Source: Penicillium oxalicum (taxonomy: Eukaryota; Ascomycota; Eurotiomycetes; Eurotiales; Aspergillaceae). Taken from it: a stretch of 64,000 nt of DNA. Where the stretch lies: contig NC_064651.1 of NCBI RefSeq assembly GCF_001723175.1, positions 1,240,001 to 1,304,000 of the forward strand. Direction: 5' to 3'. The number at the start of each line of letters is the position of its first letter. The first letter of the stretch is position 1. Made by a program: the position numbers and the translations under genes. Shown here piece by piece: positions 11,739 through 23,466 of the stretch. Below the pieces are notes generated by a model. It was not told where the DNA came from, did no database searches, and saw only the letters and a program-made list of their open reading frames with translations.

Positions 11739-13957
11739 TCACTCAATTCGAGTCTTGCCCTCCTCAAGGAAGACGAGACGAGCGTTGCTGATACCTCGTT
11801 GATGTCGCCTGGACGGGAGCCATTGCCCAATGAGGGGATCGGAGCGAGCCTTGATTAGAGCATCTTGGTAGCCCTCTGCACCGGCGACTGGAGTGTTCAG
11901 CTTCGGCCAGTTTACCTACGCACATATTAGCAATCAGCAGTGTCGGGAAACGGACAGGAATACATACGTAAAGCATGCCATGACGATTGATGAAGCGTAA
12001 GCAGTAGGCTCCGATAATAACCCAGACAATTGTGAAGATTCGAAGGGGCCATACTGCCGCGTCGGGTAAGCGCCTTGTGAAAGTGGCAACCAAGACCATA
12101 AACAGACTGGCTGCGAGAATATACGGCACGGCCTGGATGACCAGAGGACGTCGGTCGATAAATAATTGGATGTTTGCGAAGGAGGTATTGGATGGAAGGT
12201 ATGTGCCCAAGAACACATCGAACCCATCCTGACGTGGCCCATCCAAGAAGTTGTTGCGCACGTAACGAGTGATCGAATTGCTCAAATCCTGAAGAGCCCC
12301 CGCCCGAGTACGCTTGCCGGTCCGCGTAAAGTCGGTCTTCAAGGCGCCGGTACCAGAGTAAGACTTAGAGACAACATCCGCATTGTCTGCCCAGATGTTG
12401 CGGAATAGGTTCTCAAACTCGCGGTCATCGTTGGCATTTTCGCCAGGTTGAAGGACGCCGGCGTCCATGAGTTGTCTAGTCAGTGCCCAGCGGCCGAGCA
12501 TACTCTGCACAACGTTTGTACGATCCAGACAATCCATACAGTTGGTGCGCACCACACTCGTTTGTGTTGATCGGATCTCTAGTTGTCCACCAGGGGCACC
12601 TGGATTCTCAACTCCCCTGAAGAAACCACCTTGATTAAGACCGTCATTCAGTCGATCCATCAGAAGCTCAGCCCGGTGCCATTTAAGGCCCTTGGTTTCG
12701 TTGTGGAAGTCGAAGTACACGTAATGGAGTCGATCCATTTCTTTCTGCTTCAAACCTGGCTCCAGAACGTGGACTTTCTCGGAGGTCTTGTCATCGGCTT
12801 CTCTCCCCTCAACGGTGGATGAAACGAGGAAACGAACCAGCTGCTCGTATGCATTCTTCACGCGTTCCTCTCGGCCTTTTTGATTGACCAGATTGACCAT
12901 ATAGTTTTCACCATACAAGCGTATTTGCTCGGTAAAGTGCTTGCGAGCTGCCTCTAACGCCGTTTCAACGCCTCGAACCTGAAGCTTGGGCGTGTATTTC
13001 AAGTTGTTGACCTCGGCCCAAAACACCGGCACACTGCCCCGAGTCTGGACAAATGAGTAGACCTGGAGATCTTGACCAGTCTTGCCATTTACCATGGATT
13101 GTCCGGGGGCATAACCCGACAGACTTCCCGCAGTATCATTCAGTATTACCACCTGCTCCGTCTCATTGTAATTCGAGACGTGGCCTTGCTCGTCAATTCC
13201 ACGGGAAAAGTATCTCGTGCCAGCCCGGTGTCGGGATCGTCGTGTGATGAGCGCAAATGTGAAGCTAGTCCCTTTGACTCGAGCGGGAGTGATGCGCATC
13301 ATGCCAAACATGACTGGAAGAATGTAAGGGTCTGCGCCGGGCTGAGGTCCATAGCGAATCCCATTTGAGTTATTCTCTCCAAGGCTGAAATCAATCAGGT
13401 CGGACTGAATGAATCGGTTCCAGAAGAATCGATCGTCTGCGCGCTTCCATAGAGGAACTTCGGGTGAGCTTTGTGATTGCCGCTGGAAACTGTTCGTGAT
13501 GTCCAGCGAATAGGAGAAGTACATGGGACCTGTGCGAAGCAATTCTTTGATCAGGGCAAGGTAGGTATCTTCATCTTTGTCATGAAGAGGCCGTTCGCGG
13601 ATTGGAAGAAACTCGGTAGAGGCAACTTTATACACCATATGACCACGTAGTCGTCCCATGGGTTGAGCTTTGGTGATGACAATGATATACTTGTCTAGTT
13701 GGGGAGATCAGTATGGTACTGTTCTAATTTCAGTGCAGTAACTCATTACCGAGCTTCAATTTAATGATGCCTAGAATTCCAGCAATGCTGGAAATTCGCT
13801 TAGCGCCTGGCAGTGGTCCATCATTCAGACGCAAGTCGCCCGTTGGCCGGTCGATCACGAGGGTTGGAGCCTGGGGCGAGGAGGGTGAAGTGAACGCATA
13901 GTGGGAGGGTGACGCGTGCAAATTGACATCCCTAAAAGGGAGTGTCTGGGGTGCCAT
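11739..13957 (-). CDS. sac1: SAC1-family phosphoinositide phosphatase
   Basis: Three exons (13750-13957, 11968-13694, 11739-11915) give 703 residues; introns are 55 and 52 nt. The protein removes phosphate from PtdIns4P (and related lipids) at the ER/Golgi. The N-terminus carries SSIAGILGIIKLKLDKYIIVITK of the Sac domain, assembled across intron 1. The catalytic CX5R(T) motif NCMDCLDRTNVVQ lies near residue 455. Two hydrophobic helices follow near the C-terminus (VPYILAASLFMVLVATF and FTIVWVIIGAYCLRF), as in ER-anchored yeast Sac1. The third exon restores GMLYVNWPKLNTP and the end FLEEGKTRIE. It is transcribed divergently from the Rab5 gene, sharing a 571-nt intergenic region; both act in phosphoinositide-linked membrane traffic, though the arrangement may be coincidence. 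Confidence 0.95.
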
Positions 13958-14528
13958 TATGGATAATCCAAGTGAGAAGAAAAGAGCTCTTCTGAAATCG
14001 AAGGGCCTTTTATTTTTGATTCGGTAACGAGTGGGGTGCAGGCAGTTCAGAGGAGAGATAGTGAGGACTGAGGACAGGAACCAGAGACAAATAATCAGCC
14101 GCGGCGCAGGTACTGGTACAGCATTGGTGGTACTGAATTTGTACAAGTACCTTTCAAGTCCATTCAGCAAATAAGGAGGTACCTCCCAAGGTACACCTAA
14201 CCGTGCCCAGTTTATCATCCGTTGAGCCACATGCACACGGCAGAAAGAGGCGGTGTCCGAGCTTGGCATGGTTCTCACGCATGGACACAGGTACTGGAGT
14301 ATGCTAGCCGCCACACCGCCCCGCCCTTCATGTGGCTGGACCTTCCGTCATCCACTCCAAAGGCTGGCTGCCTTATCCTTTCTTCCTCCGTTCACGACGA
14401 CCGACATAAACCTCCAGATCTTGTCTTCGATTTCCCACCCGAAGTTGGTCTCTGCGGCCTCCAAGACTTTCTTATTTCGCCTGAAACCTCACTCGTCATC
14501 CGCTCATCACTGTCCCTGATCGCAAGTC
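13958..14528. promoter_or_regulatory. divergent promoter region SAC1 / Rab5
   Basis: This 571-nt region separates the start codons of two divergent genes. It contains several GTAC-rich stretches, including a perfect palindrome GGAGGTACCTCC at 14175-14186. No TATA element was assigned with confidence. Confidence 0.5.
14175..14186. repeat. 12-bp perfect GTAC-centred palindrome
   Basis: GGAGGTACCTCC in the shared SAC1/Rab5 upstream region. It could be a site for a dimeric DNA-binding protein, but no factor is assigned. Confidence 0.7.
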
Positions 14529-15483
14529 ATGGCCTCCCGACCTGCAGCTGGCGCCCGCCCGGGGGCGAAATTTGCCCAGTTCAAGCTTGTTTTGCTTGGT
14601 ATGTTGCAGTTCATGATATTCGGAACCTCGGATTTTCGCTGACAGGTGGCTTGGTTTTGAAGGTGAATCTGCAGTTGGCAAGGTGCGACCGTACCTTATG
14701 TCCCGCGGCATCCTCTGTTAGGCGCTAACGATATATATCCTTTTACAGAGTTCACTGGTATTGAGATTTGTGAAGGTTGGTGGGCTACTTCTCCTTTGAG
14801 GCTATCTGCTCTTAAGTTACCAAAGCGGAAATGGTGCCGAAGATAAACAGGCTAACCACCCCCTGATCAGGATCAATTCGATGATTACCGTGAATCGACG
14901 ATCGGCGCTGCCTTTTTGACACAAACTATCTCCCTCGATGAGAGCACCACAGTCAAATTTGAGATCTGGGACACTGCAGGCCAGGAGAGATACAAGTCGC
15001 TAGCTCCGATGTATTACCGAAATGCCAACTGTGCTGTCGTGGTCTATGACATCACTCAAGCTGTACGTTCACTGCGAGCAAGCCGCTTCACATGCCTCCG
15101 CTGACCACCTTTTCTCTTTTCTTTTCGGATCGCAGTCTTCCCTGGATAAGGCCAAATCCTGGGTCAAGGAGCTTCAGCGCCAGGCGAACGAAAACATTGT
15201 AATTGCATTGGCCGGCAACAAGCTGGATCTTGTCACCGAAAGCCCAGACAAGCGTGCAATTCAGACTGCCGATGCCGAGGCATATGCCCGAGAAGCCGGT
15301 CTCCTCTTCTTTGAGACATCGGCCAAGTCATCCACGAACGTGCGAGAATTGTTCACTGCGATTGCAAAGAAGCTGCCTTTAGATCAGGCTGGACCCCGGA
15401 ACTTGCGGGCGGCCCCACGCCCCGGTGTTGACCTCCGACCCGAAGCCCCCGGTACCCAAGGTGCTGGTGCATGCAATTGTTAA
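14529..15483 (+). CDS. vps21: Rab5-type small GTPase (Vps21/Ypt51 homologue)
   Basis: Five exons (14529-14598, 14663-14682, 14749-14775, 14871-15062, 15136-15483) encode 218 residues. The protein controls early endosome fusion and endocytic traffic. The P-loop GESAVGKSS is spread over exons 1, 2 and 3, exon 2 being only 20 nt and exon 3 only 27 nt. The effector/switch I segment reads [11 protein letters not shown], switch II reads [20 protein letters not shown], and the base-recognition motifs are NKLDL and ETSAKS. The tail ends GACNC, a double-cysteine geranylgeranylation signal. [15 protein letters not shown] and the IGAAFLTQ effector region favour Rab5 over other Rabs. The reading frame is intact across all four introns. 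Confidence 0.95.
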
Positions 15484-16830
15484 GTCCCTTGGAAAATGGC
15501 CTTCTACTTGATACCAAGCTACTTGAACTCCCATTCATCGCTTTTATGAATCCGACGACCGCTGGTTCTGAAATACTGACCAGCCTTGGGATCATCGACA
15601 CATGGATTCACCCCTCCCATATTCTATTCAGTGAAAAGGCCATTCTCGACTTCCTCTTCTAGATTTGTCGGATCATTCAAAGGCCCTTTATTTGGGCGAT
15701 CGCCTTGCCCTTCCATCTATCTTGTGGAGCTGGGTGCCTTTAGATGAACTCTGGTGTGATCTGTGGACAAATTCGAGTATTGGCTTTACAATGCTACGTT
15801 GCAAGCCCCCCTCCCCCTTCGCCTGCTTGCTTCTGTTCTCCCTGTATCTCTGCTATCTTCTCTACCGGCGTCCTGCATGTGCTGTTTTTCTCCACCAATG
15901 GGGGTTGATCCTTTCACGACTTTTCTTGTCCATTGTCTTTTGCCGTTTCCCAGACTTGCCTAGTATTCTACGCCCAGATAATACATTTTTTTTTCTCAGA
16001 CTGGATGCAATCAGGAGCTGTGGGTACTTCTTTCCCCTAATTAGAGTGCGGGCGACCATCACAATCCGGCCTCGCCTACCGGCCGGCAGATGAGCATCCA
16101 TTTAATCACAGGACTAGGTAATTTTCCTTCCATGAGAAGACGGAAGCGCTCTATTTTGAAGATATAACCCACATTTTAAGAGGGTTATGAAATAGTACCT
16201 ATACTGAGGTAGGAAGGTCCTGACGGTGCATAAGGTATCAATAGTGAAACGAGCTAGGAACAGAAGGTACAGATCGAAGTTTTTGGACGAGTTCGGCTGA
16301 AATTGTCATAATAGATTTTCAGCTTCCGGTCCAGGGCGAGAATTTATATAAATTGATCTCTCTGTCTATGGCAGTGAATTGCATATATACAGACTGGGGA
16401 AATGGCATTCCATACTAGTACACTAGATTGGTAAGGTTGAAAGTGTAGACTTTATCCATTCAGATTGGTAGGATATACCGTGCCTCGCTCCAGAAATGGA
16501 TACCCTGGTCGCTTGCAACTTCCAACCATATTACTGGGTGTTAATGGATACGTCATGTTACCGGAAGCCTGCACAATTAACACTTACAATATCCAAGTGC
16601 TTGACCAAAATACACAGCTCACAAAGTTAATCCATTGATGCCGCAAGACTATGATGCATATCACTGATTGTAGCTGGCCGCCCCGAGGTGGAGGTGATCC
16701 CGTTCGGACAGGCTTGACCGCCCGCAGGATCATCGGGGCGGACCGCGACTGCCCATCAACCACCCAGTTTTCCAACTCACCAAGTTAATCTATCTATCTC
16801 CCCTCTATCCTGGCGGTTGTGCGGCTCGTC
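15484..16830. other. intergenic: Rab5 3' flank and MIC60 upstream region
   Basis: The first few hundred bases are pyrimidine-rich (for example about 15805-15870) and resemble a long 3' UTR. The rest is AT-richer with no conserved ORF, RNA gene or repeat recognised. Confidence 0.4.
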
Positions 16831-18928
16831 ATGCTGCGCTCTTCAGTTGCCCCAAGTCGGCGAATCCTGGCGGCTCCTGTCCGCCAACGGATTGCGTCCC
16901 AATGGCTGTCAAAAGCTGGTGCTGCGCCGGGCCAGGTATGACAGTCCATCTCATGTCCCGAGCACTAGATCATTGATGGGCTGTATCACTAACCACGGCA
17001 TTATTATAGCGATTCTTTGCTGACTCCAAGCTGCCAACAACCGAGGCCTCGACCCCAGCGACTCCTTCCTCTCAAACGGTCATCCCTCCACAAATTCCGG
17101 CGAAGCCTACGGAGCAAGGTAATTTCTACCTAGGCCCTACACAATCCCAACATATAACCTCATCGATCGTAGCTTGACTGCGAGCTGACATGCCCTCCAG
17201 AGGCCGATGTTCCCCCAGTTGCTCCGCGTAAAACTGGCCGGTTCCGACGATTCCTGCTCTACTTGATCTTGACTTCCGGAATTGCGTATGGTGGTGGCGT
17301 TTTCATGGCTCTGAAATCCGACAACTTCCACGACTTTTTCACCGAGTATGTCCCGTACGGAGAAGAATGTGTGCTGTACCTTGAGGAGCGCGACTTCTAC
17401 CGTCGTTTCCCTAATGCTACACGGAAAACCAACCGCATCCGAATCACACGTGATGAAGGACAACCAGTCACAATCGCCAGCAACAGTGGTCTTTCGTGGA
17501 AGGTAGCGAAAGAAGAGGCCACTAGCGATGCCACGAAGAGTGGACCTCACAACAGCGCCAAGGCTCACGATGCTGAAATTAAGACCGAGGCAGTGAAGCC
17601 TGAGGCTCGTACCGCGGCTGTCGAGCAGGCCAAGATCGACAAGGCTGCTAAAACCCACAAGGAGGAGAAGAAGCCTGTCGCGAAGGAAGAGAAGAAGGAG
17701 GATGTCGTCTCTCTGGATGCGCCTCGTCAGCCTGCAGTTGCTTCTAGCATCATTGAGCTCCTGGAAATCAAGGACGGCGATGAGCCAGTTGTGCAGCAGC
17801 TGGTGAAAACATTCAACGACATCGTCACCGTCATTAGCGCCGACGAGAACTCCAGCAAATACTCCGCCCCCGTGGCCAAGGCCAAGGATGAGCTGGTGAA
17901 GATTAGCGAGAAGATTACGTCACTAAGGGACGAGGCCAAGCAGGCTGCTAAGGAGGAGATTGACAAGGCGCACGCCACCTTTGATGAGTCTGCTCGTGAG
18001 CTCCTCCGTCGCTTTGAGGAAATGCGGGCTGCCGAGGTGGCCCAGTTCCGCGAGGAATTCGAGGCCGAGCGCGAGAAGCTTGCCATGGCGTACCAGCAGA
18101 AGATCAACGTGGAGCTTCAGCGCGCCCAGGAGCTCGCTGAACAACGTCTGAAGAACGAGCTGGTTGAGCAGGCTATTGAGCTGAACCGAAAGTACATCCA
18201 CGAAGTCAAGGATCTCGTTGAGCGAGAGCGGGAAGGACGTCTCAGCAAGCTGAACGAGCTTACTCAGAACATTTCCGAGCTTGAGTCTCTGACGACCGGC
18301 TGGAGCAATGTGATTGACACCAATCTCAAGACTCAGCAGCTCCAGGTCGCCGTTGACGCCGTTCGCTCTGTTGTTGAGCGATCAGAGACTTCCCGGCCAT
18401 TCGTTCGCGAGTTGGTGGCTCTTAAGGAACTCGCCGCCGACGACCCTGTCGTTGATGCCGCCATCGCTTCCATTAACCCGAGCGCATACCAGCGCGGTAT
18501 TCCCTCACCTAGTCAGATCATCGAACGCTTCCGCCGTGTCGCAGGCGAGGTCCGCAAGGCAAGTCTGCTGCCTGAGAATGCTGGTATTGCCAGTCACGCT
18601 GCCAGCCTCGTCTTGAGCAAGGTCATGTTCAAGAAAGACGGCCTTGCTGATGGTGATGATGTCGAGAGTATCCTCCTCCGTACTGAGAACCTGCTCGAGG
18701 AGGGTCACCTTGATGCCGCCGCCCGCGAGATGAACACTCTCCAGGGCTGGGCCAAGATCCTCAGTAAGGACTGGCTGGGCGATGTGCGCCGTGTGTTGGA
18801 GGTGAAGCAGGCTCTCGAGGTAAATCTCCAGTGAAGCGCCTCTCTTGTGCAAGGCTGATACTAACTCTTTTCTCGTTTTCCAGGTGATCGAGACCGAAGC
18901 CCGACTCCAGTGCTTGCGGGTGGAGTAA
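16831..18928 (+). CDS. mic60: MICOS complex subunit MIC60 (mitofilin)
   Basis: Four exons (16831-16935, 17010-17118, 17201-18819, 18884-18928) encode 625 residues. MIC60 is the inner-membrane core of the MICOS complex that forms crista junctions. The N-terminus [20 protein letters not shown] is Arg-rich without acidic residues, typical of a mitochondrial presequence. A single transmembrane helix follows (about residues 87-108, [20 protein letters not shown]), then the conserved [21 protein letters not shown] Lys/Glu/Ala-rich charged region and a long coiled coil (about 270-430) follow, and the mitofilin domain fills the C-terminal third. The last exon supplies only 14 residues plus the stop, restoring [14 protein letters not shown]. 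Length and order match fungal MIC60. Confidence 0.95.
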
Positions 18929-19848
18929 AATGAGTATTTCCATCTTTTTTTTTGTTGATTATCCTGTACATCATCGTCCCGTCTACAAGAAATGTACCTT
19001 TAGAAGTACTTTTTGCGTTAGACTATATCATGGAATCTTTCTGTTCTCTTCAAACTTGTCCAGGCCAATCTACCACAATCTTGTATGACCCCTCCACTCG
19101 ATTCTTCCCGCACCAAACGGGATTGCCTCTCGTCGTCAAGCCATGTCTTTTTTACGGAAGAAATGATTGCTCGTTCAGAACCTTAACGAAGAGCTACCTG
19201 CTCCTACTAATTACGAAGGTTTAGTGACGTCAGACGTCGACAGGCCGTCGGGTACCAGGCACGCAAAGTTTCATCGGTCCACCGGTTCAATCGTCCACTT
19301 CCGCTACTCCAAATCTCGTGGCTAGACAAGGCCTTGCGTACCTCGAAAGAACTTGTCAAAATGTTTCCTGCGGGACCAGAAAAATTACCATACTCAATGC
19401 TGTCAGGTCCTGTGAGGCACCTACTTGGGTTAGGCTCAAAGCCGGGGTACCTGCCTACCGGCCTTCCCCTAGCAGTTTGGAGTAGTAGCTTAGGGGTACA
19501 AGTACTACTAGCAGCCTTGTGTACATAATTCGCTTAGATAATCAAAATACTTGAGACCGCGCACAACGCCCGGAGGTTCCCCGAGCGGGGCTGCAGCGGA
19601 AGCGCAGTAGATGGAACTGGACGCTACTCCAAAGTTGGAGATCGACGCCGCAGAGCAGTGAAACTACCCGCACCAGGAACTCTGCAACCCCGGCGTGGTT
19701 CAATTTCTCATCCAACTCTCATGTCCGCCTGACTCTCCGACGCATATTGCACTGATGGTCGTACGAGTTTGACAGGCGACAACCATTGCCTGCGCCCTTC
19801 CCAGGCAAGGCATATATCCACATTTCCTGCCCTCCTGTCGGTTCCTCG
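18929..19848. other. intergenic: MIC60 3' flank and upstream of unknown 1205-aa gene
   Basis: Contains a GTAC-rich stretch around 19435-19515 similar to other intergenic parts of the window. An open frame continues upstream of 19849 for 21 codons but has no ATG. Nothing else was recognised. Confidence 0.4.
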
Positions 19849-22800
19849 ATGTCACAGCCCCGGAATACCCCGACTGAACAACTTTCGATGCCTTCCACCG
19901 ACCGCCCTCTTCAACATGAATCGACGGAACTTGACTCGCATACTCAGCGCTCGGATAGCGGCTCGTATCGGCGACTAGTGGACTCCTCGGGTCAGGGCCG
20001 ACGGAGCGGAGAGCTTGAAGGTAGTACCCTGGGAAGCAGCTCTCGCGAAGGAGCTCGCAGAACACTGAACAAGCGCAGAGTTCAGAGCTCGAGTGGGTTT
20101 CTTCTGGACGCCCTTCCTCGCTCTGAGAGCCTGAGACTTGCCAGTTTGCCAGCCCACTCGGAATCGGAGAAGACCACACGCTTTGGCCCTCACTCGGAAA
20201 ATGGTAGAGCGAAAAAGCGATCGCGCTTTCCGTGGAGTCGTCACAGGGACTCCTCATCTGAAAATCTCGACAAGTCTTCGCAGTCAGACCCCTTGATGGG
20301 CGATCAAGCTGTATCATCCAATTCCGGTCAGGTCGGAGGCCGGACCTCATTCCATGCGGACTCTGGAGTCAACAATGACCATCGAGTGTCTCCGCCTGCC
20401 ATGGACAGGGACGCGCTCCAGATCGTTAATTTAGCATTAAATCTCAATGAGTCTCGCAAGCGGACGACACTTGGTCAGACTCCTGGTCTCAATGGACGGG
20501 CCCCTCTGTCTGTATCCCAGCCAGCTTCTGCACCGATTGGCCGTATCGCAGGGGCTCTCAACGGAAGGCTTACCCGACTGGAACCATACCAGGCGTATGG
20601 TGGTGGAACTGTAAAGGAATCTCTGCCAGTGAGGTCTCCTGTGGTGCACCTGCTGCCGTCGTCAGTTGCAAATGACGAGCAATCCTTCGACTTTTCCGAA
20701 AGAACGCTGGCACGTGCAGACCGAGCTCGCCGTCACTTTGAGCTCTTTCATGAATACATGCGGTTGCTTCCTCTGCTTGCCCCCTTACCGGCGCCTAAGG
20801 GCTCTGATAGTGTTGACGTACCGTCCACGCGTCCTGTTCGAGCTTCGGAGCACAGAACCTACAATCCTCTTCAAACGATAAGAAATCGGAAAATTCGCTA
20901 CCGAGAGAAGTCTTCAATTGACGCAGAGGCAGATGGCTGGCTAGACGTGGAAAATGTCCACGGCTGGATTGACTCAATTCATTCTCAGTACGGTAACGTG
21001 GAGCATGACGAAATGCAGATTATGAAGCTTCCGCCGTTTCGGCAAGGCCAACATGCTGGAAGTCAGGGTGACGCGCAAGAATATGACACTGCAATTTCTC
21101 CTCCGAGCAGCCTGAGACGTGTCAGTCGAACCAACAGCGTGAAAACTAATCGGCCGCGCCTTGACTGGACGACCTCTCCAGCTGAACTTCTCGCTGACGC
21201 TCTTTGGCTTGAGGATATCTCCCATCGCGCTAAGGTGGTGGACAAAGACGGAAACAAGCTCTACTCTGATCCTTCACATTTGTTTGTCACACAGAGCAAA
21301 GTGGAACATACTCGATCAAAGTCCGTTTTGTCGGTAGACATGGTGCGTCCGGAACAGGATCGGCCGGAGTCCCGCAATGAGTCTTCTTCGAATCTAAGGC
21401 CGGCTCTTGAAACCGAATTTAAGAGCGTTGGCCGAGGCCGACACAAACATCGCTTTCATGGACATTCTCATTTCTCACGAAGTCATAGTTCGTCCACTTC
21501 ACCCAAGCGCTCGCGTTGGGATAAAGTCAGGATGCGTGCTGAAAGCACAGCGAGTGAGTCTAGTCCCGATCGGCGCAAATCATCAGAGAAAAGCCATCGA
21601 ATGTGGGGTCATTCACGCAAGAAATCTGAGGCCGCCATGCGCAAGGACACTTTCGATCAAGCTGAAGTGCGCCAGTCTCGCTCCAAGTCTCGTGACGGCC
21701 TATACAATAGGCGCACAAGAAAAGCCCAGACAATAGACACGCCATCTCTTGACTCCGAAGCGATTCAGGTCGGTCGACAAGCCTCGGTCTCGTCCACGGG
21801 CAGTTTGGGCAACCGAAATCTGGCAAGGATGTCTTTTGAGGAAATGGACAGCACTGCGCCTAACTCTCCTGCACATGCGAGTTATTTCCCGAGTATCGCT
21901 GTCAAGTTGTCTCCGCCTTCAAGCCGGTCTCCTTCGCCTGCTAAGAAGAGGCTCCGGCATAAAATAGTCTCCCGTCACGAGCGGACCAAAAGCAAACATG
22001 AATACCAGGAACGTCACGAAGATGAAGACCTGGGTACGGCTGTATCCCAGCAGTCTTGCGTGCAGTCTGAGGATCATGCTGAGAAGGCGTCGAAGCTTGA
22101 ACCAAGTCCTCTTCCAGACATGGACACCGCGGCTGACATTGATACCCAAACCGCCATGGAGGGACGTGGGGAAGATTTCCGAGACCGAAAGGGACAGCAA
22201 TCACCAGAGTCCAAGTTACGCGGTATTTTCAAAGGACCTGGTCGGATTGCTGAGATCGTCGGCAATGAGGTCTCCAAGGTTGGGGATTTCATTCTCAAGA
22301 AGGACACGGCTTATGATACCCGAAAACCCTCATTCGCAGCATCGGATGACAGCAATTCAGAGCTTGACGAAAGTCGACATGAGAAGCGATATGGATCGAA
22401 GGCGCTACTGCGTCGTCAGCCTAATTCCACCGACGATCCAGGTCGTCTCCCCCGTCGAGAAACGGACAAGGCAATTTCAAAATCCCCGTTACCTACCTTC
22501 ACGTCTTCGTCGCGACAGGTACAGAGACATGAAGAGGCAAGTGATGTCGCCGATCGAGAGACTGCACTTGAACGTAAACATACCAAAGGAAGGAGCGATG
22601 ATCTGGACGAACCTCGACGACTCGCCAGCTCTCGGAGTAAGACATTCGATTTTGGTCAGGCGCTTCAAGCAAGTCGAGGGCGAACGAAACATGCGAATCC
22701 CATCAAGGATCCCTCAAATCCTTTCAGTCTCACAACCCCTCCTGTGACTGGGCTTACGAGAGCTCGAGCATCTCCGGTACCTGCTAGCCAAGGAGATGTG

Positions 22801-23466
22801 GCGAAAGCCGGCGCGGGACGGGCATGGAGTATCTCAGACCGCAGCATCCGTACTTCAACGGACTCGGGCCTCCCAGGAAAGGCCGAAATCGAACGAACGC
22901 TTGCTTTGCTTCTCTCTTCAGGGATCACGGCGAGAGAAATCAATCGCAGACTCACCAGCTCTCGGGATCCTCCTCGGTGGCTATTGAAATCTGCACCCAC
23001 AAATACCCCTGTGCCCCGAGTGACTCGGCTGGGAGAATTTGATACTGCTGCGCAGAACTACCTTCGCCGCTTTGAAATGACACAATACTCATTCCAAAAC
23101 TCAATGCACCAATTTTCAACTGCGACATCAAACCCTCTGCGTTCCCAACTCAAAGAATTGGAAAATCTCATCAACGAGAAGCTCACCCCTCAAGTCCGTG
23201 CCACTGCGGACACTGCCGAAGACTTATGTGTGCAGTTGAACACGACCAGTACGCTCGCCGTCAAATCTTTAAGCGATGCCCTCGATAAAGGTATTCGGAA
23301 GCGTCGCCGACGTCTTCGCTGGGCACGACGTGCTGCATTTTCAATCCTTGAGTGGATGCTCGTTGGCATGCTCTGGTGGGTGTGGCTTATCGTCATGGCT
23401 TTCAAATTCCTTCGCGGTGTCTGCCGCGGCGCCATAACTGGTGTGCGATGGGTCCTTTGGATCTAA
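19849..23466 (+). CDS. conserved-looking hypothetical protein, 1205 aa, C-terminal hydrophobic segment
   Basis: This is a single exon starting at the first ATG of the open frame (MSQPRNTPTEQ). I do not recognise the family. Residues 1 to about 1000 are highly polar and rich in Ser, Arg, Asp and Glu, and look largely disordered, with basic Ser-Arg patches (for example HSHFSRSHSSSTSPKRSRW). An island near residues 295-315 reads RHFELFHEYMRLLPLLAPL. The last 200 residues look folded: LALLLSSGITAREINRRL, RVTRLGEFDTAAQNYLRRFE, LKELENLINEKLTPQVRATA. A basic RKRRRRLRWARR then precedes a strongly hydrophobic tail (WMLVGMLWWVWLIVMAF) close to the end, suggesting a tail-anchored or hairpin membrane protein. 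The frame is free of stops over 3.6 kb, so it is very likely a real gene; its function is unknown. Confidence 0.8.
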   Translation: MSQPRNTPTEQLSMPSTDRPLQHESTELDSHTQRSDSGSYRRLVDSSGQGRRSGELEGSTLGSSSREGARRTLNKRRVQSSSGFLLDALPRSESLRLASLPAHSESEKTTRFGPHSENGRAKKRSRFPWSRHRDSSSENLDKSSQSDPLMGDQAVSSNSGQVGGRTSFHADSGVNNDHRVSPPAMDRDALQIVNLALNLNESRKRTTLGQTPGLNGRAPLSVSQPASAPIGRIAGALNGRLTRLEPYQAYGGGTVKESLPVRSPVVHLLPSSVANDEQSFDFSERTLARADRARRHFELFHEYMRLLPLLAPLPAPKGSDSVDVPSTRPVRASEHRTYNPLQTIRNRKIRYREKSSIDAEADGWLDVENVHGWIDSIHSQYGNVEHDEMQIMKLPPFRQGQHAGSQGDAQEYDTAISPPSSLRRVSRTNSVKTNRPRLDWTTSPAELLADALWLEDISHRAKVVDKDGNKLYSDPSHLFVTQSKVEHTRSKSVLSVDMVRPEQDRPESRNESSSNLRPALETEFKSVGRGRHKHRFHGHSHFSRSHSSSTSPKRSRWDKVRMRAESTASESSPDRRKSSEKSHRMWGHSRKKSEAAMRKDTFDQAEVRQSRSKSRDGLYNRRTRKAQTIDTPSLDSEAIQVGRQASVSSTGSLGNRNLARMSFEEMDSTAPNSPAHASYFPSIAVKLSPPSSRSPSPAKKRLRHKIVSRHERTKSKHEYQERHEDEDLGTAVSQQSCVQSEDHAEKASKLEPSPLPDMDTAADIDTQTAMEGRGEDFRDRKGQQSPESKLRGIFKGPGRIAEIVGNEVSKVGDFILKKDTAYDTRKPSFAASDDSNSELDESRHEKRYGSKALLRRQPNSTDDPGRLPRRETDKAISKSPLPTFTSSSRQVQRHEEASDVADRETALERKHTKGRSDDLDEPRRLASSRSKTFDFGQALQASRGRTKHANPIKDPSNPFSLTTPPVTGLTRARASPVPASQGDVAKAGAGRAWSISDRSIRTSTDSGLPGKAEIERTLALLLSSGITAREINRRLTSSRDPPRWLLKSAPTNTPVPRVTRLGEFDTAAQNYLRRFEMTQYSFQNSMHQFSTATSNPLRSQLKELENLINEKLTPQVRATADTAEDLCVQLNTTSTLAVKSLSDALDKGIRKRRRRLRWARRAAFSILEWMLVGMLWWVWLIVMAFKFLRGVCRGAITGVRWVLWI

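Noticed and set aside
11739..15483. Functional gene pair SAC1-Rab5 as a new traffic module
   Set aside because: Both are ordinary conserved genes and divergent arrangement is common; nothing in the sequence shows joint function.
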